NCBI GenBank assembly: GCA_023265535.1
Contig: JAHFTI010000159.1
Location: 1-8,426 of the forward strand
Reading direction: 5' to 3'
DNA length: 8,426 nt
DNA from: Opitutaceae bacterium
Lineage (GTDB): Bacteria; Verrucomicrobiota; Verrucomicrobiia; Opitutales; Opitutaceae
Part shown: positions 1-6,513 of the stretch, piece by piece
Numbering within the stretch: position 1 is the stretch's first letter
Layout: every line of letters begins with the position of its first letter
Made by a program: the position numbers and the translations under genes
Notes under the pieces: generated by a model
What the model saw: only the letters and a program-made list of their open reading frames with translations
Told to the model about the DNA's origin: nothing
Databases searched by the model: none

Positions 1-309
1 GTCTTTTACAACAAGGACCAACCCGCGCTTCCAGCAAAGCCGGTGCGTCTCAGTCTCTCGGGCCTGAAGCCCGGTTCGTATCAGTTGCTTGGATACAAGG
101 TGGGCTACCGTTCAAATGACTCCTACACGGGATACCTAGACATGGGGGCTCCCGCTCAGCTCACCAAAGCCCAGGTCGCCCGGCTCAAGGATGTCTCCGA
201 CGGACGCAGCTTTGTGTCCGAGCAAGTCGTAGTGGGGTCAGACGGCAAGCTGGAGCGCACCTTCGAGATGCTCCAGAATGACGCCATCTGGGTTGAGCTG
301 CGGCGCTGA
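1..309 (+). CDS. Glycoside hydrolase (GH39-like beta-xylosidase), C-terminal fragment
   Basis: The frame is open from the first base of the window, so this is the last 102 residues of a longer protein whose catalytic domain lies upstream and is not visible. The visible part reads as the C-terminal beta-sandwich of a GH39-type xylosidase-like enzyme: a LSGLKPGSYQL strand, the segment GYKVGYRSNDSYTGYLDMG, an LTKAQVARLKDVSDG helix, and a closing strand ending NDAIWVELRR just before TGA. I associate the pattern 'Y-x-VGY-x-x-ND-x-Y-x-x-YL-x-MG' with GH39-like enzymes in Verrucomicrobia; this is recall, and without the catalytic Glu residues the family is only probable. The next gene on the same strand is a secreted GH5 enzyme, which supports a polysaccharide-degradation role. 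A 7-bp imperfect hairpin (298-304 with 310-316) straddles the stop codon but has no U-tract. An alternative is another beta-glycosidase carrying the same accessory domain. Confidence 0.68.
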   Translation, partial: VFYNKDQPALPAKPVRLSLSGLKPGSYQLLGYKVGYRSNDSYTGYLDMGAPAQLTKAQVARLKDVSDGRSFVSEQVVVGSDGKLERTFEMLQNDAIWVELRR

Positions 310-459
310 GCCGCGGATCCTTTCGGAATGCACCCTGTCGTCCGTCCCTTTCCATTGAGTTCATGATGAACCTCGCACTTCGCCACCCATGTACTTCAGC
401 AGAGAACAGCACTGCCCGAGCTCGCAGGAAACGCCGGAGCTGGCTCGGAAAGGCGCGCT

Positions 460-463
460 GGAG
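460..463 (+). promoter_or_regulatory. Ribosome binding site favouring the ATG at 471
   Basis: GGAG lies 7 nt before the ATG at 471. It is the only convincing Shine-Dalgarno sequence in front of a gene in this window. The in-frame upstream ATG pair at 363/366 has none. The site therefore decides the start of the GH5 gene, together with the signal peptide that begins exactly at this ATG. Confidence 0.55.
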
Positions 464-470
464 ATCAGGC

Positions 471-1592
471 ATGAGTGTGATCGTTCTCCTGTGTCTGCTC
501 GTTCTTCCGATTGTCGCGGAGGCACAGTTGCCCACGCCGACCTATGGATGGAACCTCGGCAACACACTGGAACCTCCCGGCGGTGAAGGAAGCTGGGGGC
601 CGCCCGCAAGCGAGAAACTGATCAACGCAGTTGCCGACGCGGGCTTCAACACGGTGCGTATCCCGGTGGCTTGGGACAGCCACGCCGACCAGACCACTCA
701 CCAGATCGATGCCACATGGATGGCACGTGTGAAGCAGGTGGTCGATTGGTGTTACGAGCGAAAGCTTCACGTGGTGCTCAACAGCCATTGGGACAACGGT
801 TGGCTGGACCACGCCCTTTCGAAGGGCGTGGACGCCACGGTGAACGCGAAGATGAAGGCCTACTGGACGCAGATTGCGCGCACCTTCATTGATTATGATA
901 ACAGGCTTCTCTTCGCTGGCGCCAATGAACCGCCCGCTGACACGGCGGAAAAAATGGTCACCCTCCTTGCCTATTATCAGACTTTCGTGGACGCCGTGCG
1001 TGCGACGGGCGGTGGCAACACCCGACGCTGGCTCGTTGTGCAGGGGCCCAGCACTGACATCGACCAGACCGATGCCCTGATGAACACGCTGCCCACCGAC
1101 TCCACTCCCGGGCGCCTGGCTGTCGAAGTTCACTATTACACTCCGTTTCAGTGGTGCCTGATGGAGACGGATGCGTCGTGGGGCAAGGCGTTCTACTTCT
1201 GGGGGAAGGATTATCATCATCCGACTCGCAGTGAGCGCAATGCAAGCTGGGGGGAGGAGGCGTTCCTGGATGCCCAGTTTCAGAAGATGGCCACCAAGTT
1301 TGTCAGCAGGGGCATCCCGGTGATTCTTGGAGAGGTGCATGCCATGAAGCGCAGTGGCAATGCGGACCTCACAGGTCCCGACTATGCGCTGCATGCCGCC
1401 TCACGCACCTATTTCCACAAATACGTCTGCGATGCTGCGAACAGCAGGGGGATCAAGCCGATCTATTGGACCATCCCCGGTGAGTTGTTTGATTGGAGCA
1501 CCGGCACACTCCTGGATGTGGACAATTGCCGTGCGCTGACGGGCGGTGCCGCAGTTCCTCCGCCAAGCCGGCAGGGTGTACCTGTGAAATAG
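471..1592 (+). CDS. Secreted GH5-family glycoside hydrolase (cellulase/endoglucanase type)
   Basis: A 373-residue enzyme predicted to hydrolyse beta-1,4-glycans (cellulose or a related hemicellulose) outside the cytoplasm. Residues 1-18 (MSVIVLLCLLVLPIVAEA) form a Sec signal peptide. The GH5 TIM-barrel follows: GWNLGNTLE at 26-34, GFNTVRIPVAW at 58-68 with the conserved Arg63, NSHW with His106, the acid/base Glu153 in ANEPP, His221/Tyr223 in EVHYYTP, the nucleophile Glu288 in ILGEVHA, and Trp333 in YWT on the last barrel strand. No carbohydrate-binding module follows. I chose 471 because of the GGAG at -7 and the signal peptide. A start at 363 would add 36 Arg-rich residues whose codons use more A/T at third positions than the body of the gene. 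It probably forms an operon with the GH39-like gene upstream. The family is certain; the subfamily and exact substrate (glucan, mannan or xyloglucan) are not. Confidence 0.94.
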   Translation: MSVIVLLCLLVLPIVAEAQLPTPTYGWNLGNTLEPPGGEGSWGPPASEKLINAVADAGFNTVRIPVAWDSHADQTTHQIDATWMARVKQVVDWCYERKLHVVLNSHWDNGWLDHALSKGVDATVNAKMKAYWTQIARTFIDYDNRLLFAGANEPPADTAEKMVTLLAYYQTFVDAVRATGGGNTRRWLVVQGPSTDIDQTDALMNTLPTDSTPGRLAVEVHYYTPFQWCLMETDASWGKAFYFWGKDYHHPTRSERNASWGEEAFLDAQFQKMATKFVSRGIPVILGEVHAMKRSGNADLTGPDYALHAASRTYFHKYVCDAANSRGIKPIYWTIPGELFDWSTGTLLDVDNCRALTGGAAVPPPSRQGVPVK

Positions 1593-1758
1593 GCGCTGCC
1601 GTGACTGCCCTCTCGCAGCGGGGCCTCAAGAGCTCATCGTGGGAGGCAGGGAACGCCCTCGATTGCCCCCTGATTCGATCCACTTTCAGTGGCGGTCACG
1701 CTTGTGGCTGCCCAGGGGCATCAGGACCTTTGCCCTGATGCCCCCTTTGCCGACTGTA
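1593..1758. other. Intergenic region between convergent genes
   Basis: This 166-nt gap separates the stop of the GH5 gene (plus) from the stop of the copper receptor gene (minus). Apart from the terminator-like hairpin at 1715-1744, I see no gene or repeat in it. Confidence 0.7.
1715..1744. terminator. Bidirectional terminator-like hairpin
   Basis: GGGGCATCAGG (1715-1725) and CCTGATGCCCC (1734-1744) are perfect 11-bp inverted repeats around an 8-nt loop, placed between two convergent stop codons (1592 plus, 1759 minus). On the plus strand it is followed by CTTTG, a very short T-run; on the minus strand there is no T-run. The position and strength point to a shared terminator, although the U-tract is weak for a classical intrinsic one. 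Confidence 0.75.
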
Positions 1759-3825
1759 TCAGTATTTCAATGACACCTTGACCCAGCAATTCCGGCCGGG
1801 CTCGTTCACGCGCACGCTGGGTGCGGGGAAGCCGGTAACCATCGCGCCGCCGCGGCTCAGGTGCTCGGCGAAACTGCGGTCCAGGAGGTTGTCAATACCC
1901 GCACTGGCGATCACTTTCGACGAGAAGCGCCAGGAGCCGTTGATGCTCAGCACGGAGAACCCGGCGCTCGGGCCGATGTCCTGTCCCACGATGTTGCCCT
2001 GGCCGGGGGCCTGCCTTGTCTGGGCCGCCACGCTGCGAACCAGTGCACCCGCACTGAACCGCTGTTGCGTGTAGTCCAGGCTGAGCTTTGCCTCGAGCGG
2101 GGGCATCTGTGCCAGGGGGAGTCCATCGCTGCGGTTGTCGCCCCGCACGTAGGCCACGGAGCCTTCAGCCCTCCAGTGCTCCGAGAGTCGGAGCATCAGG
2201 CTGAGCTCAAGGCCCGCGCTTTCGGCGTCGACGTTGCGGCTGACCGTGGTGCTGCGTGTGCTGCCCATGGAGCCGGGTTTCAGCACTCCGCTCTGGATGA
2301 GGATAAGGTCATCGACCCTGCTCACAAAGGCGGAGAGCGAGCCCTGCCATTTGCCCGAGCGGCGCAGCACGCCGAAGTCGAGCTGGGTGTTGCGTTCGGG
2401 GCGGGTGCCGAAGGCGCTCAGGCCCGTCGTGCTCTCCTTGTTGAAGAGCTCCCAATAGTCTGGGAAACGCTGCGCGGCTCCCAGGCCCGCGAACAGCGTG
2501 AACTGCGAGGGCAACTCGTGTTCGTAGCGCAGGAAGGCCGATCCCAGGGTCCGTTTCCTGGTCTGGCCCGCAGTGGGGTTCGGCATGCTCCCCATCATGC
2601 CCAGGGCAATCTGGGTGCGGTCGTCAGAGGCCTTCCAGAAATCGCTGCGCAGGCCCCCAATGAAGCGTCCCGTGCAGCAGTTCTGCCAGGTCAGCTCCCC
2701 GAAGAGGCCGCTTTGCCTGAAGCGTGCGTCCCGTTTGCGCGCCAGGGTGGCATAGTCGCTGGCCGTCTGGTTGCTGCTGGAGCGCACCGAGTGCAGGTTG
2801 TACTGGTGGTCCGCACCGACCTTGAGGGTGAGCGTCTCCGACGGCGCCAGGGTCAGCGTGCCGCGGCCGCCGACGGTGCGACGATCGGGATTGGACACCG
2901 ACTTGTTCGGCATCATGGAACTCGGCGTGAAGGAGCGCAGGCTGTAGTTGTCCATCACGTGGTCAATGTAGTTGTAGAACACATACAGTTCGGCCGCCTC
3001 GATGAGCGTGCCGAGTTCCTTCGCACGCAGGCGGGCCCCGACGTTTTCGCGCGCAAAGCGCACGCCGTCCATCGTGCGATCCGCATAGGCTGCCTCACCG
3101 TCGCTGCGCACCGCCGTGAGCTCGATGCTGCTATTGGCACCCGGCTTCAAGCCGGCGGCCGCATGCGAGCTCCAGCGACGGTAGCTTGAGGAGATGCTCC
3201 GTCCGGAGCCATCCTCATAGTTCCCCGCCTCGGTGCGTGTGCCTGTGAGCCGCAGGAAGCCCGCCGGCCCTCCCGCCTGCAGCTCGGCAAACTCGTCGTT
3301 CCTGCCGAAGCTGCCGAGCACGAGGGAGGCCTCCCCCTTTAGGGCGGGGGAGGCAAAGTGCGGCTCCTCCCTTTCGAAAAGGACTACGCCGGCGCTGTTT
3401 CCGGGCCCGTAGATCACGGACTGGGGGCCCTTGAGCACGGTCACCTTGTCGAAGGCTGAGGGGAAGACGTAGGCGGTCGGCGGATCCATGCGGTTGCCGC
3501 AGCCGCCCAGGATGTTCTCCCCGTCCAGGAGCACTCCGAGACGCGAGCCTGCCGCGCCGCGCAGCACCGGATCGCCGTCGGTGCCCCCCTTGCGGATCAC
3601 CGAAATTCCGGGGACGTTCCTGAGGGCATCCGCGCCGTCTTGGGCGGGCATGGGTTGGAGTGTCGCACCGGGGTCGCTGACCACGGTGAGGGGGGCCTTG
3701 TCGGGCCCGGAGCTGACGCGGACCGGGGCGAGGGGCACCGGGGCGTCGTTCTCGTTTGCAAGGGCGCCGGCGGCTGCCAGCGCAAGAAGGGAACAGAGTC
3801 GTGTCAGCTGTGAGGGAGTCTTCAT
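1759..3825 (-). CDS. oprC: TonB-dependent copper receptor, OprC/NosA type
   Basis: A 688-residue outer-membrane beta-barrel receptor for copper uptake, energised by TonB-ExbB-ExbD. Residues 1-23 form a signal peptide ending ALA. The plug domain follows, with DALRNVPGISVIRKGG (66-81), DPVLRGAAGSR (85-95), GGCGNRMDPPTAY (107-119) and VLKGPQSVIYGPGNSAGVVLFER (130-152), the signature of the copper-receptor subfamily. In Pseudomonas OprC the metal is bound by Cys143, Met147, Met286 and Met325 (from memory); here Cys109, Met113, Met252 and Met291 occur at exactly the same spacing. The barrel ends in an aromatic residue (VKVSLKY), as expected for BAM-dependent insertion. I chose the ATG at 3825 because the signal peptide starts there; a longer frame from 3936 would add 37 low-complexity residues. 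No Shine-Dalgarno is visible. It lies 221 nt after the CxxC protein gene on the same strand, and the leader holds several palindromes. Confidence 0.94.
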   Translation of the reverse strand: MKTPSQLTRLCSLLALAAAGALANENDAPVPLAPVRVSSGPDKAPLTVVSDPGATLQPMPAQDGADALRNVPGISVIRKGGTDGDPVLRGAAGSRLGVLLDGENILGGCGNRMDPPTAYVFPSAFDKVTVLKGPQSVIYGPGNSAGVVLFEREEPHFASPALKGEASLVLGSFGRNDEFAELQAGGPAGFLRLTGTRTEAGNYEDGSGRSISSSYRRWSSHAAAGLKPGANSSIELTAVRSDGEAAYADRTMDGVRFARENVGARLRAKELGTLIEAAELYVFYNYIDHVMDNYSLRSFTPSSMMPNKSVSNPDRRTVGGRGTLTLAPSETLTLKVGADHQYNLHSVRSSSNQTASDYATLARKRDARFRQSGLFGELTWQNCCTGRFIGGLRSDFWKASDDRTQIALGMMGSMPNPTAGQTRKRTLGSAFLRYEHELPSQFTLFAGLGAAQRFPDYWELFNKESTTGLSAFGTRPERNTQLDFGVLRRSGKWQGSLSAFVSRVDDLILIQSGVLKPGSMGSTRSTTVSRNVDAESAGLELSLMLRLSEHWRAEGSVAYVRGDNRSDGLPLAQMPPLEAKLSLDYTQQRFSAGALVRSVAAQTRQAPGQGNIVGQDIGPSAGFSVLSINGSWRFSSKVIASAGIDNLLDRSFAEHLSRGGAMVTGFPAPSVRVNEPGRNCWVKVSLKY

Positions 3826-4046
3826 GTCGGTGTGTGCCGGCAGCTCGGTGTGTGTGAGCGTGCGTGGGCGAGTGCCCGTGACGGGCGGATGTGGGACATG
3901 CCTGGAAAGCCCTGGCCTGCCCCTTTGGGGCGGCATGGCTCCGGTGTCAGGGTGTCCGCAGAAGAGCGCGAAAGGGCCTGTGGAGGTCCTCTTCGCGGCA
4001 ATGGGCCGGGTGGTGCCCCCTGCTGGGGGACTCCCGGGAGGGCGGT
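3826..4046 (-). promoter_or_regulatory. Leader region of the copper receptor with palindromes
   Basis: This 221-nt non-coding stretch holds several self-complementary elements: GCCCGTGACGGGC (3874-3886, 6-bp arms around one base), GCCCC-TTT-GGGGC (3919-3931), CCCCC-TGCT-GGGGG (4016-4029) and the perfect palindrome CTCCCGGGAG (4031-4040). Nearest the start codon, TCGGTGTGTG occurs twice (3827-3836 and 3845-3854). The 3874-3886 element sits 49 bp before the ATG and could be a repressor site or an mRNA hairpin; the pair at 4016-4040 follows the stop of the upstream gene and could end its transcript. No U-tract, known copper-regulator box or riboswitch core was recognised, so the roles are inferred. 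Confidence 0.45.
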
Positions 4047-4496
4047 TCAGGAGACTGTCTTGTCTCGCGGTGGAGGCGTAGGCGGTGCCGCCTCCTGCCG
4101 CCCGGGTATCAGCAGGGAATCATTCCACCAGTCATGTGGCGGTGTGCAAAAGAGAAAGTCCGGGACAGTCTGCGCGAAGAGGAGTTGCTTGCCACCCGCC
4201 TTTGACTTGGCCTTGCCCTCTGGAGACTCCTTCTCAGGCGCGTCCTCCCTTGCGTGCTCCACCACTTCGCACAGGGAACAGGCATTGTCCGGATCAAAGG
4301 TCATCGCAAGTGCCTCGACGACGCTGCAGTCCTCCTGCAGGTACCCGACAAACATCTTTGTCCATGCAACGCATTGGACCAGTTCCCAATGGCTGCCTGC
4401 GGCAAGGAACCAGGCCATCAACGCCACGCACAGGCGCAGGCGATGCCGTGTGATGCCTCGCCGTGGTGCCGGGGTGATGCTCTGGGGGTTGGCCAT
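4047..4496 (-). CDS. Small membrane-anchored CxxC protein beside the copper receptor
   Basis: A 149-residue protein with no family name I can assign. Residues 12-21 are basic, and a hydrophobic stretch at about 20-34 (LRLCVALMAWFLAAG) is a signal anchor or signal peptide, so the rest should face the periplasm. There follow CVAWTKMFVGYL (42-53), VVEALAMTFD (59-68) and a CSLC motif (Cys73, Cys76), then a charged Glu/Lys-rich linker (80-103) and a Pro-rich end. A CxxC after an ALxxTFD helix suggests metal or thiol chemistry. Copper receptors in Pseudomonas are often preceded by small cysteine-containing membrane proteins (DUF2946 type), so a copper-binding helper role is plausible but unproven; this sequence does not clearly match that family. 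A TTG start at 4538 directly abutting GGAGGA is possible, but the ATG at 4496 puts the basic and hydrophobic segments at the N-terminus. Confidence 0.72.
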   Translation of the reverse strand: MANPQSITPAPRRGITRHRLRLCVALMAWFLAAGSHWELVQCVAWTKMFVGYLQEDCSVVEALAMTFDPDNACSLCEVVEHAREDAPEKESPEGKAKSKAGGKQLLFAQTVPDFLFCTPPHDWWNDSLLIPGRQEAAPPTPPPRDKTVS

Positions 4497-4560
4497 TGCG
4501 TAGGCGCAGCAATTGAGCAGGGAGGCGCGCGATGGCAATCCTCCAATCCGCCGGGGCTTC

Positions 4561-5433
4561 CTACTGGGCAGGCCCTCGCGCCAAAAACAGTCGCGCGTAG
4601 TTGTGCGCGCAGGTCGTGGAGAGCTCCTCCCTGCTCGTCCGCCGCAGTTCCGCCAGGCCCGCGTAGGCCACGCGCAGGTTGCCCGGATGGTTCTGGTGTT
4701 CGCCGGCGGGGGAGGGGGGCAGGGTGAATTCGACCCTGTCGCCCGGCAGCATCATGGCGGGTGCGTCGGTCTCCACGAGCAGGCGTTCGGCGGGCACGGC
4801 AAGGAAGGCCTCGCGCACCTTGCGTTTGCGCGTCTCGAGGAAGGCTCCGTTGAAGGAGAAATAGGCGCCCAGTTCTGCGAAGGCGGGCACCATCTCCGCG
4901 GGGCCGGAATAGGCGTGCAGCAGGAAGCCGCGGGAGGGCAGGCGCGTCTTTTGGAGCAGCTCGAGCAGGGGGCCGAAGGCCTCGAGGCAATGTACGCTGG
5001 CGGGGCGTCCGAGGCGGGCTGCCAGGGCGAGTTGAGCCCCGCACACCTCGGCCTGCTCCGGCAGCGGTGCGCGCTTCATGCCTGCCAGGCGGGGATCGTC
5101 GGGTGCGGCCCTGTCCAGCATCCAGCGGTCGAGGCCGATCTCACCGACGGCCGCGCGCGGCTCGGCCAGCAGGCGCGCCTCCAGCAGCTCGTGCCAGTCG
5201 GCGGGGCGGTTGCCGCAATCCCAGGGATGTATGCCGTAGGAGGGCAGCAGCCAGGGTGTGCGTAGGCAAAGTTTGGATACGTCCTCCCAGTCGCCCGGAC
5301 AGCTGCCGTTGACCACCGCCCCCGCGACGCCGAGTGCGGGGAGCTGCTCAAGGAGCGCCTCGAGGTGCGGCGCGAGCGTGTCGAACTGGAGATGGCAATG
5401 CGCGTCGTAGAGGCGGAGGGGCTGCGGGCTCAT
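4561..5433 (-). CDS. TatD-family metal-dependent hydrolase
   Basis: A 290-residue cytoplasmic metallohydrolase of the TatD family (amidohydrolase-like TIM barrel), whose characterised members are metal-dependent DNases/exonucleases. The expected metal ligands are all visible: DAHCHL with His12 and His14, GEIGLDRW with Glu98, SVHCLEAFG with His148, LLHAYSG with His173, and the closing VETDAP with Asp223. GIHPW (67-71) and the length are also normal for the family. The ATG overlaps the TGA of the RES toxin gene by the ATGA arrangement (5430-5433), and no Shine-Dalgarno is seen, so translation is probably coupled to the toxin gene. This variant, with 'RPASVHCLEAFGPLLELL' and 'HAYSGPAEMVPAFAELGAYFSFNGA', resembles the deoxyribonuclease-like TatD branch rather than E. 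coli TatD itself; the true substrate is unknown. Confidence 0.93.
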   Translation of the reverse strand: MSPQPLRLYDAHCHLQFDTLAPHLEALLEQLPALGVAGAVVNGSCPGDWEDVSKLCLRTPWLLPSYGIHPWDCGNRPADWHELLEARLLAEPRAAVGEIGLDRWMLDRAAPDDPRLAGMKRAPLPEQAEVCGAQLALAARLGRPASVHCLEAFGPLLELLQKTRLPSRGFLLHAYSGPAEMVPAFAELGAYFSFNGAFLETRKRKVREAFLAVPAERLLVETDAPAMMLPGDRVEFTLPPSPAGEHQNHPGNLRVAYAGLAELRRTSREELSTTCAHNYARLFLARGPAQ

Positions 5434-6080
5434 GATGAGTGGTGGGAGGAGACGGTTTTCGGTTTCCCGGGCTCCGGGGGCCTTTTGGCGGTCGCCGGTG
5501 GCAGGGGCGGGGGAGTGGGGGCGCCTTTGCCCGACTTGCGGGACTTGGGTGGCTTGGCTGCTAATTGCTGTTCCGCCGCGGGCAATGGGGGCGGGGTCTT
5601 GCCTGATGAGGGCTTCGGGCAGGCGGACAGGCGCGGATCAAAGGGGAAGGGCTCCGCCTTGCCGATGCGCAGCCGGGCAAAGTCGGGATGCAGCGGGTTG
5701 AGCAGGTAGTTGAATTCCCCCGGGACCACCGCGCTCGGGACGCGCAGCGCAGGATGGCGTGCGGCCTCCAGGAATCGTTCTCCCAGGCTGCGGGTGGTCT
5801 CGCCCGGCGGGATGCGGCCCCAGTCCTCGGGCAGTTTCCTCAGCACCTGTATCTGCTCGTCGGATACGTCGATGGGGATCGCCACGAAGGAGGCGTGGGC
5901 AAGGAGGCTTCGGTCCTCCACGTGCGCCAGGATCTCGAGCGCGGCGAGCGAGCGCGTGGCGGCGCAGTACACCGCGCGCCGGCCGCCGTTATTCCAGCGC
6001 CCGGGGTAGCGCGCCGCCCCCTCGCCGTTGAAGGCGGTCTCGGCCCAGCGTTTCTCGCAGACTCTCCAGAGGGTCGGCAT
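5430..6080 (-). CDS. RES-domain toxin of a type II toxin-antitoxin system
   Basis: A 216-residue protein. Residues 1 to about 152 are a RES domain, whose characterised members deplete cellular NAD+ (NAD phosphorolysis or glycohydrolysis) when freed from their antitoxin. The key positions are visible: Arg28 in RYPGRWN, Tyr38 in AVYCA, Glu49 in SLAALEILAH and Ser116 in VPSAVV, followed by NYLLNPLHPDF. The Arg-Tyr-Glu spacing (10, then 11) equals that of Pseudomonas putida RES (Arg31, Tyr41, Glu52, from memory). The domain looks intact and potentially active. Unusually, residues 153-216 form a Pro/Lys-rich low-complexity tail in which TPPPLP occurs twice (162-167 and 189-194). The ATG at 6080 lies 2 nt after the antitoxin stop, and the gene overlaps tatD by 4 nt. 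The frame is open further upstream, but that part is a shadow of the antitoxin gene. Confidence 0.93.
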   Translation of the reverse strand: MPTLWRVCEKRWAETAFNGEGAARYPGRWNNGGRRAVYCAATRSLAALEILAHVEDRSLLAHASFVAIPIDVSDEQIQVLRKLPEDWGRIPPGETTRSLGERFLEAARHPALRVPSAVVPGEFNYLLNPLHPDFARLRIGKAEPFPFDPRLSACPKPSSGKTPPPLPAAEQQLAAKPPKSRKSGKGAPTPPPLPPATAKRPPEPGKPKTVSSHHSS

Positions 6081-6082
6081 CG

Positions 6083-6499
6083 TCAGGCAACCACACCGTG
6101 GCTCACGCGGCCCAGCAGGGCCTCGACCTCCCGCGCCCCAGGTTCGCTGGCACACATCTCCAGCGGGCTCGCCCCGCCGAGGGCGCGCAGTGGGCGGCGG
6201 AACCAGGCGGAGGCGGCCTCGCGGTCCTGGAAAAGTTCCTCGGCCAGGTGCACCAACCGGCCCACGCGCAGCGTGCGTTCCGACTCGTCCGGCTTCAGGC
6301 GGGAGTTGTGCGCCAGGCGCCGCATCAGGGTGCGCGGTGCGATCTGCAGGATCTCGGCCAGGCGCGCCGGCGTCACCTGCAGCAGGTCCGCGATGTCGCG
6401 CAGGAGCCCGGCAGGCACCCCCTCGGCCACCAGGGCGGCCAGGCGGAAATTGTCCCCGAAGGGCAGGCTTCCGAGGGTGACGAGCGACGTGGTGTTCAT
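6083..6499 (-). CDS. Xre/MbcA/ParS-type antitoxin with DUF2384 toxin-binding domain
   Basis: A 138-residue antitoxin that should bind and block the RES toxin encoded immediately downstream and probably represses its own operon. Residues about 16-68 carry a degenerate Xre-type helix-turn-helix, with LLQVTPARLAEILQIAPRTLMRRL (39-62). The C-terminal part (about 80-138) is the DUF2384 toxin-binding domain: VGRLVHLAEELF, then AASAWFRRPLRALGGASPLEM, GAREVEALLGRVSHGVV. Antitoxin first and toxin second, with a 2-nt gap, is the usual order for this family. Two palindromes 37-46 bp upstream (6514-6523 and 6536-6545) are the likely operator. No Shine-Dalgarno precedes the ATG. The assignment is firm because both halves of the system match; whether it is functional cannot be read from sequence. 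Confidence 0.93.
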   Translation of the reverse strand: MNTTSLVTLGSLPFGDNFRLAALVAEGVPAGLLRDIADLLQVTPARLAEILQIAPRTLMRRLAHNSRLKPDESERTLRVGRLVHLAEELFQDREAASAWFRRPLRALGGASPLEMCASEPGAREVEALLGRVSHGVVA

Positions 6500-6513
6500 G
6501 GCCCAACGGTAAT

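Noticed and set aside
465..1394. A 309-codon open frame on the minus strand opposite the GH5 gene
   Set aside because: It is antisense to a gene with intact catalytic motifs; it has no signal, motif or ribosome binding site of its own.
1861..3189. A 442-codon open frame on the plus strand opposite the copper receptor gene
   Set aside because: It lies wholly inside a certain gene on the other strand, has the Ala/Arg/Gly/Glu-rich composition of a GC-rich antisense shadow and shows no domain.
3827..3854. Doubled TCGGTGTGTG as a CRISPR or tandem array
   Set aside because: Only two copies of 10 bp with an 8-bp gap; it is a short GT-rich duplication, not an array.
3826..4046. CueR, CsoR or CopY-type copper operator
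   Set aside because: None of the palindromes matches the boxes I know for these regulators; calling one would be a guess.
3826..4160. Possible cobalamin riboswitch before the TonB-dependent receptor
   Set aside because: I searched the minus strand for the conserved B12-box core and did not find it, and the receptor belongs to the copper subfamily, not BtuB.
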